NCBI GenBank assembly: GCA_946040795.1
Contig: CAMGCK010000002.1
Coordinates: 16,179-80,178 of the forward strand
Reading direction: 5' to 3'
Length of the DNA stretch: 64,000 nucleotides
Source: an uncultured Lachnospiraceae bacterium
GTDB lineage: Bacteria > Bacillota > Clostridia > Lachnospirales > Lachnospiraceae
Shown here: positions 35,040 to 44,415 of the stretch, piece by piece
How the letters are laid out: each line of letters begins with the position of its first letter
How positions within the stretch are numbered: the stretch's first letter is position 1
The notes under the pieces: generated by a model
Databases searched by the model: none
What the model was told of the DNA's origin: nothing
Seen by the model: the letters and a program-made list of their open reading frames with translations, nothing else
Made by a program: the position numbers and the translations under genes

Positions 35040-37603
35040 CAGAGTTCATACACTCCCGGTGTGAGCTTTACGCTCCGCCCGTCGGGATATACAAATTCCG
35101 CTTCTGTATTCGACGGGATCTCCACCTGATATACTGTTTCTCCATTCTCCACGCTCCATCCGCTGACGATATGCCCGCACGGCGCATCGTATGAAAGATG
35201 CATATTTCCGACTTCTTCGGAAACCAGAGGACTCACTGTAATTCTCCTGCCGTCAACACGGATTCCCGCCATCTCATGAATGATCCACTCACAGACCGCA
35301 CCGTAGGAATAATGATTCAGCGACGCATGCGGCACATTGTTTTCATCGATACCATTCCAGGTCTCCCACATCGTGGTGGCCCCCTTCTTCACTTCATAAA
35401 GCCAGGACGGCGCCGTATCCTGAAGCAGCAGCCTGAACGCCGTATCCGCATGTCCCGATTCAGATAACGCGTACAATAAAAGCGGTGTACTTAAAAAGCC
35501 TGTATTCAGATGATACCCGTTCCTTTCTACCAGTCTGTCCAGAAGTTCCGCATTTTCATTGATCTCCTCATCATCCAGAAGTCCAAACATGATTGCACGG
35601 ACATGATCCGCCTGACGTTCCGAATCGATCTTTCCGTCTTTTACTGCACAGGCCCGGAACGCCTGCCGTACCATGACTGCCGTATTTTCCGCTTCCCTGT
35701 AATCCTCCTGATTCCCCAGTATCCCCGCTATTTCAGAAAAACACTTCGCTGACCGGTAAAACCAGGCTGTAGCAAGCGCTGCATTGGTCTTTCCCATCTG
35801 CCCCACACTGCTGACATCCGGTTCGCACCATTCACCGTAATCAATACCCTTTTCGATCAGATATTTTCTCAGTTTTCCCGGTACCGGGCTCTTCTTAAAC
35901 AGAGGCCTCTTCGCGGCTCTCTTTTTCAGAAAGCCGTACCACTTTTTCATCATGTCATAATTTTCACGGAGAATACTTTCGTCGCCAAACATACGATACA
36001 TTGTGTACGGCACCTTGATAATGGCATCGCCCCAGCCCACAGAGCCAGAAAGAAGGCCTCCAAAAAAGCTGCTCTGTTTAACCTTCGGGGCAATGTTGGC
36101 CACCCGACCATCCGGATACTGTGCGCTTCTGCAGTCCGCCAGCCACTTTCGAATTACCGGATAAGCCTCCATCAGCATGAGGCCCGTCTCGCAGAAAACA
36201 CCCATATCACCGGTCCAGGCTGCCCGCTCACGCGTAGGACAATCCGTCGGCACATCACAGAAATTGGACTTCTGACTCCATTTCGCGTTTTCAACCAGTT
36301 TTTCCAGACCTTTGCACGCTGATGTAAAGGACACGGTTTCCTTCATGTCCGAATACACGGCAATGGCACGGAACTCCGCCTTTTTAAGATCCGCATTCGT
36401 CTCGATCTTTGCATATCGGAAGCCAAAGATCGTAAAGGAGGGTTTATAATCATTCACACCGGGTTTGCAGGTGTAAAGGATTTCCTGACGCGTACCGCCC
36501 TCCTGATGACGCTTACGGTCCTGGAAATTTTCCTGCGTGAAATTTCCGTTCTCATCCAACGTTTCACCATGAAGAATACGGATCGTTTCACCGCCCTCAG
36601 CCTCGATCGTAAACGCGGTGTACCCGGCCATGTTCTGTCCGAAGTCCATGACGGTTTCCCCGTTCGGTGTCGTAAATATCCGGCCGCTGAAGACTTCCTG
36701 TTCACGCACCGGTACCGTATTCATGAATACGGCCGCAGCAGCCGGTTCCGCTGCCACTCGCACGGGATGATACCCCTTGAAAGCTTCCATCCTTGCGTCA
36801 AAGATCTCGCCTTGCTGCATGTCATTGAACCGGATCGGACCCTCCTGAGAGGCCTCCCAGCTTTCATCCGATATCACCACGGCCTTTTCGTCACATTCCA
36901 GTTGACACAGAAGTCCGATCTCACGGCCGAATACGTTGCGGACCCCGTCCACACCGGACACACTGCGATACCAGCCGTCTCCAAGATCCACTTCGATCAG
37001 ATTCTCTCCGACTTTCAAAAGCCCCGTCACATCATAGACCTGCGCCGGAAAACGATCGTTATAATCCGTACTTCCGGGTGCCAGAACAGCATCGCCGACT
37101 CGCTTGCCGTTCAAATACGCGATATACAGGCCCCTGGCAGTGATGTACAGCCGGCCTTTCCCGACCCGCTCTACCATAAACTGCTTTCTGAGACGTGCCG
37201 CCGGCTGATGTTCTCCCGGTCCTTTTTCTTTCTTTTTCCCCTTTTCCGGCAGCTTTTCTTCCTCGGGCAGGATCCATTTTCCGATGAATTCCTCCGCTGA
37301 AAGAAATCCCATCTCAAAAGAAGCACATTCCGGGTTACCTGCCGCTCCATTTTCGTCATACAAACGAATTGTAAGTTCCACATGTTCTCTGGAGTCAAAC
37401 AGCACCGGAAACACATGATGCATGTCAGAAGAAACCACCTTGCCGCTTTCCAGATACTTCCCGTGATCGGTGATTGCGGTGATCTCATATGCAGTCTGAG
37501 AAATCCCTTCCGCCGCGGTCCAGGTAATACGCGGACGGCACACGGATATTCCCATGGGCGATATCATCTGTTCGATCTTAATATGCTCAGCTCTCATGTT
37601 CAT
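35039..37603 (-). CDS. Alpha-L-rhamnosidase (GH78)
   Basis: An 854-residue protein without signal peptide. The N-terminal half has beta-sandwich modules (GRLYITARGLYIAYLNGKRV; DFGQNMAGYTAFTIEAEGGE). The (alpha/alpha)6 barrel has the GH78 signature DVPTDCPTRERAAWTGD and later WYGFLKKRAAKRP and TTMWETWNGIDENN, with conserved acidic residues. It releases terminal L-rhamnose from plant glycosides or oligosaccharides after import. An alternative ATG lies two codons inside. Last gene of the operon 40034-35039. Confidence 0.92.
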   Translation of the reverse strand: MNMRAEHIKIEQMISPMGISVCRPRITWTAAEGISQTAYEITAITDHGKYLESGKVVSSDMHHVFPVLFDSREHVELTIRLYDENGAAGNPECASFEMGFLSAEEFIGKWILPEEEKLPEKGKKKEKGPGEHQPAARLRKQFMVERVGKGRLYITARGLYIAYLNGKRVGDAVLAPGSTDYNDRFPAQVYDVTGLLKVGENLIEVDLGDGWYRSVSGVDGVRNVFGREIGLLCQLECDEKAVVISDESWEASQEGPIRFNDMQQGEIFDARMEAFKGYHPVRVAAEPAAAAVFMNTVPVREQEVFSGRIFTTPNGETVMDFGQNMAGYTAFTIEAEGGETIRILHGETLDENGNFTQENFQDRKRHQEGGTRQEILYTCKPGVNDYKPSFTIFGFRYAKIETNADLKKAEFRAIAVYSDMKETVSFTSACKGLEKLVENAKWSQKSNFCDVPTDCPTRERAAWTGDMGVFCETGLMLMEAYPVIRKWLADCRSAQYPDGRVANIAPKVKQSSFFGGLLSGSVGWGDAIIKVPYTMYRMFGDESILRENYDMMKKWYGFLKKRAAKRPLFKKSPVPGKLRKYLIEKGIDYGEWCEPDVSSVGQMGKTNAALATAWFYRSAKCFSEIAGILGNQEDYREAENTAVMVRQAFRACAVKDGKIDSERQADHVRAIMFGLLDDEEINENAELLDRLVERNGYHLNTGFLSTPLLLYALSESGHADTAFRLLLQDTAPSWLYEVKKGATTMWETWNGIDENNVPHASLNHYSYGAVCEWIIHEMAGIRVDGRRITVSPLVSEEVGNMHLSYDAPCGHIVSGWSVENGETVYQVEIPSNTEAEFVYPDGRSVKLTPGVYEL

Positions 37604-37616
37604 GCCTCTTCTTTCT

Positions 37617-38468
37617 TCACGAAAGATGTTCTTTCAGATACTGTCCGGAAATTTCCAGTGATCTCAGCGGAGAACCTCCGATCCAGTTTTTATGACATTC
37701 CAGTACCACAGAATCCACAGGAGATCTCACTGCGATGTCCAGCATATTCGGAAGGTCCATTGCCCCTAAACCAAGTTCCACTGCGTCTGATTTCAGGATC
37801 GGCGTAATGGGCGTCTTTCCGGGACGCACACCACGGTCATTTACATGATATAGTTTCAGACGTTTTCCCAGTTTCTGCATATACCCGAGCGCATTCGCGC
37901 CGATGTCCGCTGCCCAGTAGGAGTCAAATTCCGCCGCCAGCAGTTCGGGATCCGTATTTTCCATCAGAACGTCATACACGACCCTGCCATCCGGTAAACG
38001 CCGGAACTCCGTATTGTGATTATGGTAAAGCAGCGAAACACCGTTCTTTTTCAGTTTTTCACCGGCTGCATTCAGGCGTTCCGCCAGTTTCAGAAGCTGC
38101 ACCTCGTCCGTATAATCGAAGCGATACATACCGGTCACTACAATCTTATCCGTACCGAAATCCAAAGCCTCCTTCAGGACATTTTCCATTTCACGTTCAA
38201 TGGTTCCCAGGTCCTCATGGATCGCTGTGACCCGAAGCCCTGATGATTCCACCAGGGCCTTCCAGCCGTAATTTCCGCAGTTTCCGGTGGGCATTCCCGC
38301 CATTCTGGTCAGCATGCGTACCAGCATCCCGGAGGGGCGCAGCATGAAACCATTCAGTTCAATGGCATCGAAACCCGCATTCTTTACAGCCTTCAGCGTT
38401 TCTTCTGCCTGCTTTTCATTCTTCAGGACCTGCGCTATCATGATCTGTTGTACTGATTTCCAAATCAT
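37617..38468 (-). CDS. Xylose-isomerase-like TIM-barrel protein (sugar phosphate isomerase/epimerase family)
   Basis: A 283-residue TIM barrel of the AP-endonuclease-2 superfamily. Metal-binding residues are visible in TAIHEDLG, LLYHNHNTEF (His pair), AAEFDSYWA and KLYHVNDRG, ending with VVLECHKNW. Such enzymes isomerise or epimerise sugars or act on keto-glycosides. It lies 13 bases from the rhamnosidase start and 9 bases after the upstream gene, so all three are cotranscribed. Substrate unknown, probably in the same glycoside route. Confidence 0.85.
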   Translation of the reverse strand: MIWKSVQQIMIAQVLKNEKQAEETLKAVKNAGFDAIELNGFMLRPSGMLVRMLTRMAGMPTGNCGNYGWKALVESSGLRVTAIHEDLGTIEREMENVLKEALDFGTDKIVVTGMYRFDYTDEVQLLKLAERLNAAGEKLKKNGVSLLYHNHNTEFRRLPDGRVVYDVLMENTDPELLAAEFDSYWAADIGANALGYMQKLGKRLKLYHVNDRGVRPGKTPITPILKSDAVELGLGAMDLPNMLDIAVRSPVDSVVLECHKNWIGGSPLRSLEISGQYLKEHLS

Positions 38469-38477
38469 TTCATCCCC

Positions 38478-40034
38478 TTAAAACATGTCCTCCACATGGA
38501 CAGTCACATCATCATAAGAAGCATAACCCTTGGACTCCGTTGAAACATTGACCGGTGAATCAAGTCCCGTACGCTCAAATACAAGATGGAGCTTCATTTC
38601 GCCGTTATGTGCGCCATGGGCGCGGATATCGGCATCATAAGTGGTATTACCGGGTTTGGTGAGACCTGCGCTCTCTGCACTCTCCCAGCCGTCGATGAAG
38701 GTCTCACCGTCATCGGAGAAATTCTCGTAAACGGTGGTCATCTTCGGATACTGTTCGCCCATGGACGGACGGGTCTCCACGGTACCGCTGTACTTTCCGG
38801 CCACGCGGTAGCCCTTCTGCATATTCTCCAGTGCTGCCATATCCACATAGATTCCCTCATGCGCGTAGGGAATCACTTCCGGAAGCGGCTCTGCCGGTAC
38901 CGGCTCCGTTGCCGGACGATCCACGAGTTCGGCCACCATGACACGCATGTCATCACCCAGCGTCTTTTTAATCCCCTCGTTCCATGCACACTTGCGGGAT
39001 GTGGGATGCCATGACATTGGAGAATAGTATACCCATTTTCCTTCCGGATCGGACAGATCCGTACCCATGTAATTCAGATCGTTCTGCGACCTCTTAAGGT
39101 CGATCAGCGCCGGACCGATGTTTCCTTCCTTGTATGCGCGAACAGAAGCCACACCGTACAGATAAACATTCATTGCAAGCTGCGATTTGGTCAGAAGGTT
39201 TCCTCTTCTTGGGATCATGCCGATAACTGCGCAGTTCGTTTTCGGTGAAAAACGGGTAGACATGGTAATACCAAGCTCATTGTCCGGTGAAACAATGGTC
39301 GTTTCGTCATAGCCGGGGGTATTCGTCAGCGCTACTACACGCTCTGTATCCAGATCCTGCATCATGGAATCACCGGGACCGCGGTCCATTCCCACATAAG
39401 TGAGTGCCAGACCGCCGCGCGTGAACTGCTTGGTCTCACCGCCGCGAACCGGCTCCAGCAGAATGCAGCCCTCGTGATCCGGGTCCGGCTTTGTGCTGTT
39501 CAGGTTGCCTACCGTACGGACATTGTCCAGTTCATAAGCATCTTCGGTTCTTCTCAGTTTGCCCACATAAGCCGTTGCCATGGCGCCAAGACCATTCCAT
39601 GCCATATGCTCGTTGTCCGGTGAAATGACGATTTCAGACCATACTTTCCAGAGCATCGGCATCTTGACGAGGGCTTCCGGGTACTTCATCGGCACCATGC
39701 GGGACTTTGTAATATCCGCGTGATCCATGTCCGGTTCACATTCAAATACATAGTCACCGATCAGCGCACGTTTATTGTCCGGAAACGGCATGAAACGGAA
39801 GCCGTTGCCCATCGGATCCAGCTTACAGGGACCGTCGTAGATCTCCAGCCAGTCGGAACCGTCATCGTTCACGGTGGCAATATGAATGTAATCATGGCTT
39901 TCACCGGCGCGGCGGTACGGAATGGCCACACGGCCGGAATATGTATAGATGGCACCATCGGAATAAATGCCTTCCGGAACCGGAATCTGATGGATCCGAA
40001 CGGTACCAAAATCTTCTGAATAAATCTCTCTCAT
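38478..40034 (-). CDS. Unrecognised propeller-like protein of the rhamnosidase operon
   Basis: A 518-residue protein, no signal peptide or membrane helix. Repeated blade-like motifs resemble TolB/WD40-like repeats: VISPDNEHMAWNGLG, TIVSPDNELGITMSTR, and YYSPMSWHPTSRKCAWNE. The last 120 residues look like a separate beta-sandwich domain. I know no named family for it. It is first in the operon with the TIM-barrel protein and GH78, divergent from a TetR regulator. It could be a lyase, a glycosidase or a sugar oxidoreductase-like enzyme. The ATG at 40034 follows AAAGGAAAAAG; a longer frame starts at 40064. Confidence 0.75.
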   Translation of the reverse strand: MREIYSEDFGTVRIHQIPVPEGIYSDGAIYTYSGRVAIPYRRAGESHDYIHIATVNDDGSDWLEIYDGPCKLDPMGNGFRFMPFPDNKRALIGDYVFECEPDMDHADITKSRMVPMKYPEALVKMPMLWKVWSEIVISPDNEHMAWNGLGAMATAYVGKLRRTEDAYELDNVRTVGNLNSTKPDPDHEGCILLEPVRGGETKQFTRGGLALTYVGMDRGPGDSMMQDLDTERVVALTNTPGYDETTIVSPDNELGITMSTRFSPKTNCAVIGMIPRRGNLLTKSQLAMNVYLYGVASVRAYKEGNIGPALIDLKRSQNDLNYMGTDLSDPEGKWVYYSPMSWHPTSRKCAWNEGIKKTLGDDMRVMVAELVDRPATEPVPAEPLPEVIPYAHEGIYVDMAALENMQKGYRVAGKYSGTVETRPSMGEQYPKMTTVYENFSDDGETFIDGWESAESAGLTKPGNTTYDADIRAHGAHNGEMKLHLVFERTGLDSPVNVSTESKGYASYDDVTVHVEDMF

Positions 40035-40093
40035 CTTTTTCCTTTCTCTTTTGGAGTAAATCATGTATAATCAAATCATTGTGAGGTGCTGTC
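40035..40093. promoter_or_regulatory. Divergent control region between the propeller gene and tetR
   Basis: These 59 bases hold TATAAT on the plus strand (40066-40071), probably for tetR, with a poor -35. A direct repeat ATGATT/AAATCAT (about 40060-40079) surrounds it and could be the TetR site. The spacing is short enough for one bound repressor to block both directions. Confidence 0.5.
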
Positions 40094-40633
40094 ATGAATA
40101 AAAAAATCGAAAACACCAAGGCTAAATTGTTCGCAGCGTTTACGAAGCTCGCAGAGACTACTGATCCGTCGCTGATCACCGTAACGGAACTCTGCCGTAC
40201 AGCCGATGTCAATCGCACCACATTCTACAAATACTACAGTGTACCGACGGATATCGCTGTGGAATTTACGGAACAGCTGTTGCGGGAAACCTACAGCAAG
40301 ATTCACGAACAAGCCTTTGACCTTGCGGCCATGCTGAACCATTTATGCCGTAGTTACCAGGAGATCTATGCCAACAGTATCGCCCGCAGGCTGTTCTTCG
40401 TCTCTTCCTTTGACGATATTCTCACCCGTTTTATTACACAATTTCTTGGACATGCTTCTCTGCTTGAAAACGGTTCCGTCTATTTTATCGCAGGCGGACT
40501 GAACAGCATGATGAAACAGTGGCTGCTTAACGAGCCGGAAATTCCCGCAGAGGAGGTCGTCAAGCTGATGACTGCCTACACAAGAAATCTGGAAACCGTC
40601 ATGTATGAGGAACGAAAGCTTCAACGACAGTAA
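40094..40633 (+). CDS. TetR family regulator
   Basis: A 179-residue regulator. The N-terminal helix-turn-helix is TVTELCRTADVNRTTFYKYY, followed by an all-helical ligand domain with no close resemblance to a known sensor. It is divergent from the operon for rhamnoside use and convergent with the GPH symporter gene, so it probably controls one or both in response to a sugar or phenolic aglycone; this is inference. GAGGTGCTGTC lies before the ATG. Confidence 0.88.
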   Translation: MNKKIENTKAKLFAAFTKLAETTDPSLITVTELCRTADVNRTTFYKYYSVPTDIAVEFTEQLLRETYSKIHEQAFDLAAMLNHLCRSYQEIYANSIARRLFFVSSFDDILTRFITQFLGHASLLENGSVYFIAGGLNSMMKQWLLNEPEIPAEEVVKLMTAYTRNLETVMYEERKLQRQ

Positions 40634-40676
40634 CAGCATGTCGATCACAGGCAGCTTCTGCTTTGTCGGAAAGACC

Positions 40677-42113
40677 TTAATTTTTATTGGCTTTTTCCGC
40701 AATGATCTGAGCTCTTCTTTCTTCGAGAATCGGTTCGATCTCGGGCATTTTCTTTTCAAGCTTGGCAAGAGCAACGGAGCCGATGATCACAAGTACCACA
40801 AGAAGAAGCGGAACAAGGCTGTACAGGCAGCGGATCATGAATACTGCACTGTCCGGCTGTGCAGCGACCGTGCCGGCTACGGCTTCTTTATATCCGGAAG
40901 CTTTTAACAGTACACCAACAAAGAACGGACCAAGACCCTGGCCGAGCTGTGAAAAAACGCCGCTTGCAAGCGCATTGGTTAAGGCGTCCTGTCTTGGAAG
41001 GCCTTTGTACTCTGTATAGTTAACGATATTTACAAGAAGAACATTGCCGAGGTATGCGATCGGAAGCATAAGGAACGCCGTCAATACCGCACCGCCGATC
41101 AGCATGCCCATATTGGCACCTGCAAAGAAATTCAACGCATAACCGAGAACTGCCAGAATTGCTGTAAACCATACCATTTTTGCAGCCCCAAAGCGCTTGA
41201 GGAAGAACGGCATGAGAAGCATGAACGGCATCATGAAATACGAGAATAAAGACATCGTACCGAGTTTGGCCTGGTCGCCGACCACATAGTCAAAATAATA
41301 CGCATTGGCGCCAAGATTCTGAACGATATTGAATGCCAGGATCATTATGCCGTATGTCCACACATACGGATTGCATTTCAGCATGGCCAGAATATCCTTC
41401 AAAGTGATCTTGACGCGCTGCTGTCCGGCATCGATTGCCGGATTTTCTTTTACAAACAGGAAACGGAAAACAGCAATCACGGTCAGCGGAATCATGTAGA
41501 GAAGGATCAGCTTCTTCCAGCCGTCTGCTGAGAGACCGGCAGCCGTTTCCGAACCGAATACTTTGATAAGACGCGGGAAGGACAGAGTGACCATTGCCGC
41601 GCCCATAGTCGTGACGATGCCGCCATATGCGGAAACCTTACCGATCAGCTGCCGGTTGTTATCAAAAGCACGGACCATATAGGGGAACTGCGCGCCGCCT
41701 CTTGCAGTGTTGAAAACGCCGAAAATCATGGTATATACCACAAAAACCCACACACATTTCAGCACATTGGAACTGATATTCGGGCAGCAGAACAGAACAG
41801 CCGTAAAAACAGTCATTCCCAGGATGCCCAGCTCGTAAGGGCGGCATTTACCGAGTTTGCCAAAAGGGGTAATGTCGATCAGATAACCGACCACAAGATC
41901 CGTGACTGCGTCAATGACATTGCTGATCAGGATCAATGAACCTGCAAGGACCGGATCCATGCCGAGTGCATTGGTACAGAACACCAGCATGTAGGTTGAC
42001 AGGATCCAGTTGACACCGGCAGCGGAAATATCAGATGACTTCCATGCAAAAAACTTGCCGATGTGAAGACGGGGATTATTGGGATCTCTTTGTTTTTTCT
42101 CTTTTTGAGCCAT
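40677..42113 (-). CDS. GPH family sugar:cation symporter
   Basis: A 478-residue carrier with about 12 membrane helices and the glycoside-pentoside-hexuronide pattern: LVFCTNALGMDPVLAGSLIL, NVIDAVTDLVVGYLIDITPF GKLGKCRPYELG region, and NYTEYKGLPRQDALTNALAS. It imports a glycoside with sodium or protons, plausibly the substrate of the neighbouring GH78. The ATG at 42113 follows AAGGAGGTTTGATC. A promoter TTGATT-18-TATAAC lies at 42136-42165. Confidence 0.92.
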   Translation of the reverse strand: MAQKEKKQRDPNNPRLHIGKFFAWKSSDISAAGVNWILSTYMLVFCTNALGMDPVLAGSLILISNVIDAVTDLVVGYLIDITPFGKLGKCRPYELGILGMTVFTAVLFCCPNISSNVLKCVWVFVVYTMIFGVFNTARGGAQFPYMVRAFDNNRQLIGKVSAYGGIVTTMGAAMVTLSFPRLIKVFGSETAAGLSADGWKKLILLYMIPLTVIAVFRFLFVKENPAIDAGQQRVKITLKDILAMLKCNPYVWTYGIMILAFNIVQNLGANAYYFDYVVGDQAKLGTMSLFSYFMMPFMLLMPFFLKRFGAAKMVWFTAILAVLGYALNFFAGANMGMLIGGAVLTAFLMLPIAYLGNVLLVNIVNYTEYKGLPRQDALTNALASGVFSQLGQGLGPFFVGVLLKASGYKEAVAGTVAAQPDSAVFMIRCLYSLVPLLLVVLVIIGSVALAKLEKKMPEIEPILEERRAQIIAEKANKN

Positions 42114-42135
42114 GATCAAACCTCCTTATGGCTGT

Positions 42136-42165
42136 GTTATAAGCATCATATATCCTAAAAATCAA
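42136..42165 (-). promoter_or_regulatory. Putative promoter of the GPH symporter gene
   Basis: TTGATT (42160-42165) and TATAAC (42136-42141) stand 18 bases apart on the minus strand, close to the start codon. The sequence is near consensus but the spacing is one base long. Confidence 0.55.
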
Positions 42166-42211
42166 AAGAGGCAAGTGTTGTTTTCTAAACTAAACACTTA
42201 CCTCTTTTTTC
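42164..42211. terminator. Bidirectional terminator, 13-bp stem
   Basis: AGAGGCAAGTGTT (42167-42179) pairs with AACACTTACCTCT (42193-42205), one G-T pair, with a T6 run on the plus side and CTTTTGATTTTT on the minus side. It should end the ROK kinase transcript on the minus strand. Nothing obvious arrives from the plus strand except tetR read-through. Confidence 0.85.
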
Positions 42212-42376
42212 GTTTATTTCAAGCGATGTTATCACAGCATATTTCAGCGCTTTATCGCAGATGGCATGTCCGAACTTATCATTTACCTGCTTGAAAATGT
42301 CCACATCAAACATGATCACAGTCTCTTCATCCTTGACATGCTCCAGCCGTCCGTTCGTAAATATCTTTTCAGCCAA
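42185..42376 (-). pseudogene. Remnant of a GGDEF-domain protein
   Basis: The frame reads VIMFDVDIFKQVNDKFGHAI and CDKALKYAV, which is the conserved metal-binding helix region of GGDEF diguanylate cyclases (usually DIDHFKxINDxxGHxxGDxxL). It lacks the upstream LTxLxNR region and stops before the GGDEF loop. It is therefore a 63-codon scrap, squeezed between the ROK kinase and the symporter, and overlaps the terminator. Confidence 0.75.
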
Positions 42377-42383
42377 ACAGCCG

Positions 42384-43280
42384 TCAGTCCGTAAACATCA
42401 TGTTGGCACAGAGAAGCGCCGTATTCTTATTGTCACTTGTGGGCTGCACCGTGAGCGTGTCCACAAAATCTTCCAGACCGACCATGTCCTTCTGAACCAG
42501 TCCGCCAAAGAAGTCAAAATACCGCCGCATCATACCGCCTGACAGCATGATGATATCCGGCTTGAAAATGATGGCCAGATCAAAAATACCGGCGCAGAAT
42601 TCCCGGCCGATCTTGTTAAGCAGTGCTTTGGCCCGCTCATTATGCCCCGCAGCTTCATACAGACCGTCAAAATTTCCGTAACCATTTGCCTTTGCGCGGG
42701 CATTCATGGCCGTGCCGGAACACAGACTCTCAAAACAGCCGCGATGGTGACAATAGCATTCCGGCCCTTCCGAGGATACGATCACATGCCCCATTTCCGG
42801 GTGATAGCGTCCGCTCCGGTACAGCCCGGTGCCGTCCCAGAAGGCCGCGCCGATGCCGGTTCCGATGGTCACCATGAGTACCTTCTTACCGGCCGTTCCG
42901 CTTAAGAAGACCTCTCCCATGAGAGCGCCATTGGCATCATTGTCCAACCTGACCTTCAGGCCGCTGCGCGTTTCCAGTGCTTCGATGATATTGTAATTCA
43001 GCCAGCCCGGCAGGGAATACGGATTGATGATGGTACCGGCCTCCACATCGACAGGGCCTGCGCTCGCGACGGCAATGCCGCGAAGTTCTTCAAAGACGAT
43101 ACCGTTTCCCGCACACATTTCCTTCAGTACGCGAACCATGCGGTCACACTTCAGGTCCGGAGATTCATCGTCCGTGGCGGAAGGAATCTCGGCATCACTG
43201 ATCACGATTCCATCGGTGTCCACGATGCCGAATTTGATTTTAGTGCCGCCCACATCCAGGGCTGCGGTGTATTTTTTCAT
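42384..43280 (-). CDS. ROK family sugar kinase
   Basis: A 298-residue kinase with the phosphate loop LDVGGTKIKFGIVD, the sugar-binding LDNDANGALMGE, the second phosphate motif VTIGTGIGAAFWDG and a zinc site (HPEMGHV, then CYCHHRGCFESLCSG). ROK kinases phosphorylate glucose, mannose, allose or N-acetylhexosamines; the exact sugar cannot be read. It has no clear operon partners: the GGDEF remnant follows and a GNAT gene diverges. Confidence 0.92.
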   Translation of the reverse strand: MKKYTAALDVGGTKIKFGIVDTDGIVISDAEIPSATDDESPDLKCDRMVRVLKEMCAGNGIVFEELRGIAVASAGPVDVEAGTIINPYSLPGWLNYNIIEALETRSGLKVRLDNDANGALMGEVFLSGTAGKKVLMVTIGTGIGAAFWDGTGLYRSGRYHPEMGHVIVSSEGPECYCHHRGCFESLCSGTAMNARAKANGYGNFDGLYEAAGHNERAKALLNKIGREFCAGIFDLAIIFKPDIIMLSGGMMRRYFDFFGGLVQKDMVGLEDFVDTLTVQPTSDNKNTALLCANMMFTD

Positions 43281-43574
43281 AGGGTCGTCTCCTGAAAAAG
43301 TGATAAGGCATTATACCATTTTTCATGAAGTGCAGGTCAAATCATTTCTTGTTGCAAATACCGGACTTTCTGTAAAGTTCTTTCAGGCGCGAAAAGTGCT
43401 GTACCGTCTGACAGAATTTCATCGTGATCACGTATTTCATTGAAATCATCACTTTATTGTGCTAAACTACATTTGCAAACTCAAGCTGGATAAAACGAGC
43501 AGGATCTTCATAGGATCTTTTTTAAGGATCCGTCCTGGAAAAAGCGGCTTTCCCATAAAATACAAGGACAATAC
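43281..43574. other. Intergenic stretch between ROK kinase and acetyltransferase
   Basis: About 290 bases with no gene. It is AT-rich towards the right. Visible features are repeated AGGATC motifs (near 43500-43530) with a T6 run, and a short GGAAA/TTTCC hairpin before the acetyltransferase. It probably holds the two divergent promoters, but no clear -35/-10 pair was found. Confidence 0.4.
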
Positions 43575-44177
43575 ATGAACGAAATCACCATACGTCTGGC
43601 TGAGCCGGAGGATGCCTCTGCGCTTCTGGACATTTATTCTTACTACATTCTGAACACTGCCGTGACCTCTGAGGTCGAGGTTCCCACCGTGGAACAGTTT
43701 GCCGCGCGCATTTATAAGATCACCGGGAAGTATCCCTATGTGGTTGCCGTAAAAGAAGGAGAGATCGTGGGGTATGCCTATGCCCGCGAATTCCATGACC
43801 GCGCTGCCTATGCCTGGTCCTGCGAGGTTTCCATTTATGTGCATCGGTATCATCATCGCGAAGGCATCGGCCGCAGGCTCTATACTGCGCTGGAATCCAT
43901 TTTAAAGCTTCAGAACATGGTCAACCTGTATGCCAGTGTCTCCTATCCGGAAAAAAAGACCACATTCCTGAACATGGACTCTTCCATCTTCCACAGCTGG
44001 CTCGGCTACAAAAACGTGGGCGAGTTCCATCACTGCCGATACAAATTCCACGAGTGGTACAATATGGCCTGGATGGAAAAATCCATCAGTGAGCATACAA
44101 AAGATCAGCCGGATTTCATTCCCTTCGGAAAGCTGGATCGGAACAAAGTGACGGAAGTACTGAAAAAGTTTTCCTGA
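43575..44177 (+). CDS. GNAT N-acetyltransferase (phosphinothricin-acetyltransferase-like)
   Basis: A 200-residue GNAT protein with ITIRLAEPEDASALLDIYSY, the E-VEVPTVEQFAARI segment typical of the bar/pat branch, IVGYAYAREFHDRAAYAWSC and the acetyl-CoA site RYHHREGIGRRLYTALESIL. It would acetylate an amino group of a small molecule, such as a methionine-sulfone-like amino acid. The C-terminal 40 residues extend beyond the usual fold. The upstream site CAAGGACAATAC is modest. It stands alone. Confidence 0.85.
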   Translation: MNEITIRLAEPEDASALLDIYSYYILNTAVTSEVEVPTVEQFAARIYKITGKYPYVVAVKEGEIVGYAYAREFHDRAAYAWSCEVSIYVHRYHHREGIGRRLYTALESILKLQNMVNLYASVSYPEKKTTFLNMDSSIFHSWLGYKNVGEFHHCRYKFHEWYNMAWMEKSISEHTKDQPDFIPFGKLDRNKVTEVLKKFS

Positions 44178-44415
44178 CGCTCAGTGGAGCAAATGTTGAA
44201 AACATAATGATTGCTCCCGATGAAGAGCTTTAATACCTATCTTTTTCCAAATCCGGAAGATTTAACAAAAAATCAGCATCGCTTATAGGATCGGATTTTT
44301 GAGATTCCTCTTGCAAAAATTAAAGATCGAACAGATTTTGAACTTAATGAGCGGTTTGCATTTCATAAGGCCGCCCGGAAAATATAACAAACTTTTTTAT
44401 GTTACGGAGGTACAT

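Noticed and set aside
44178..44415. Possible N-terminal extension of the second GH43 gene or a small gene
   Set aside because: The upstream in-frame part has no family similarity, and GGAGG before the ATG at 44416 defines the start. Nothing else is seen in this stretch.
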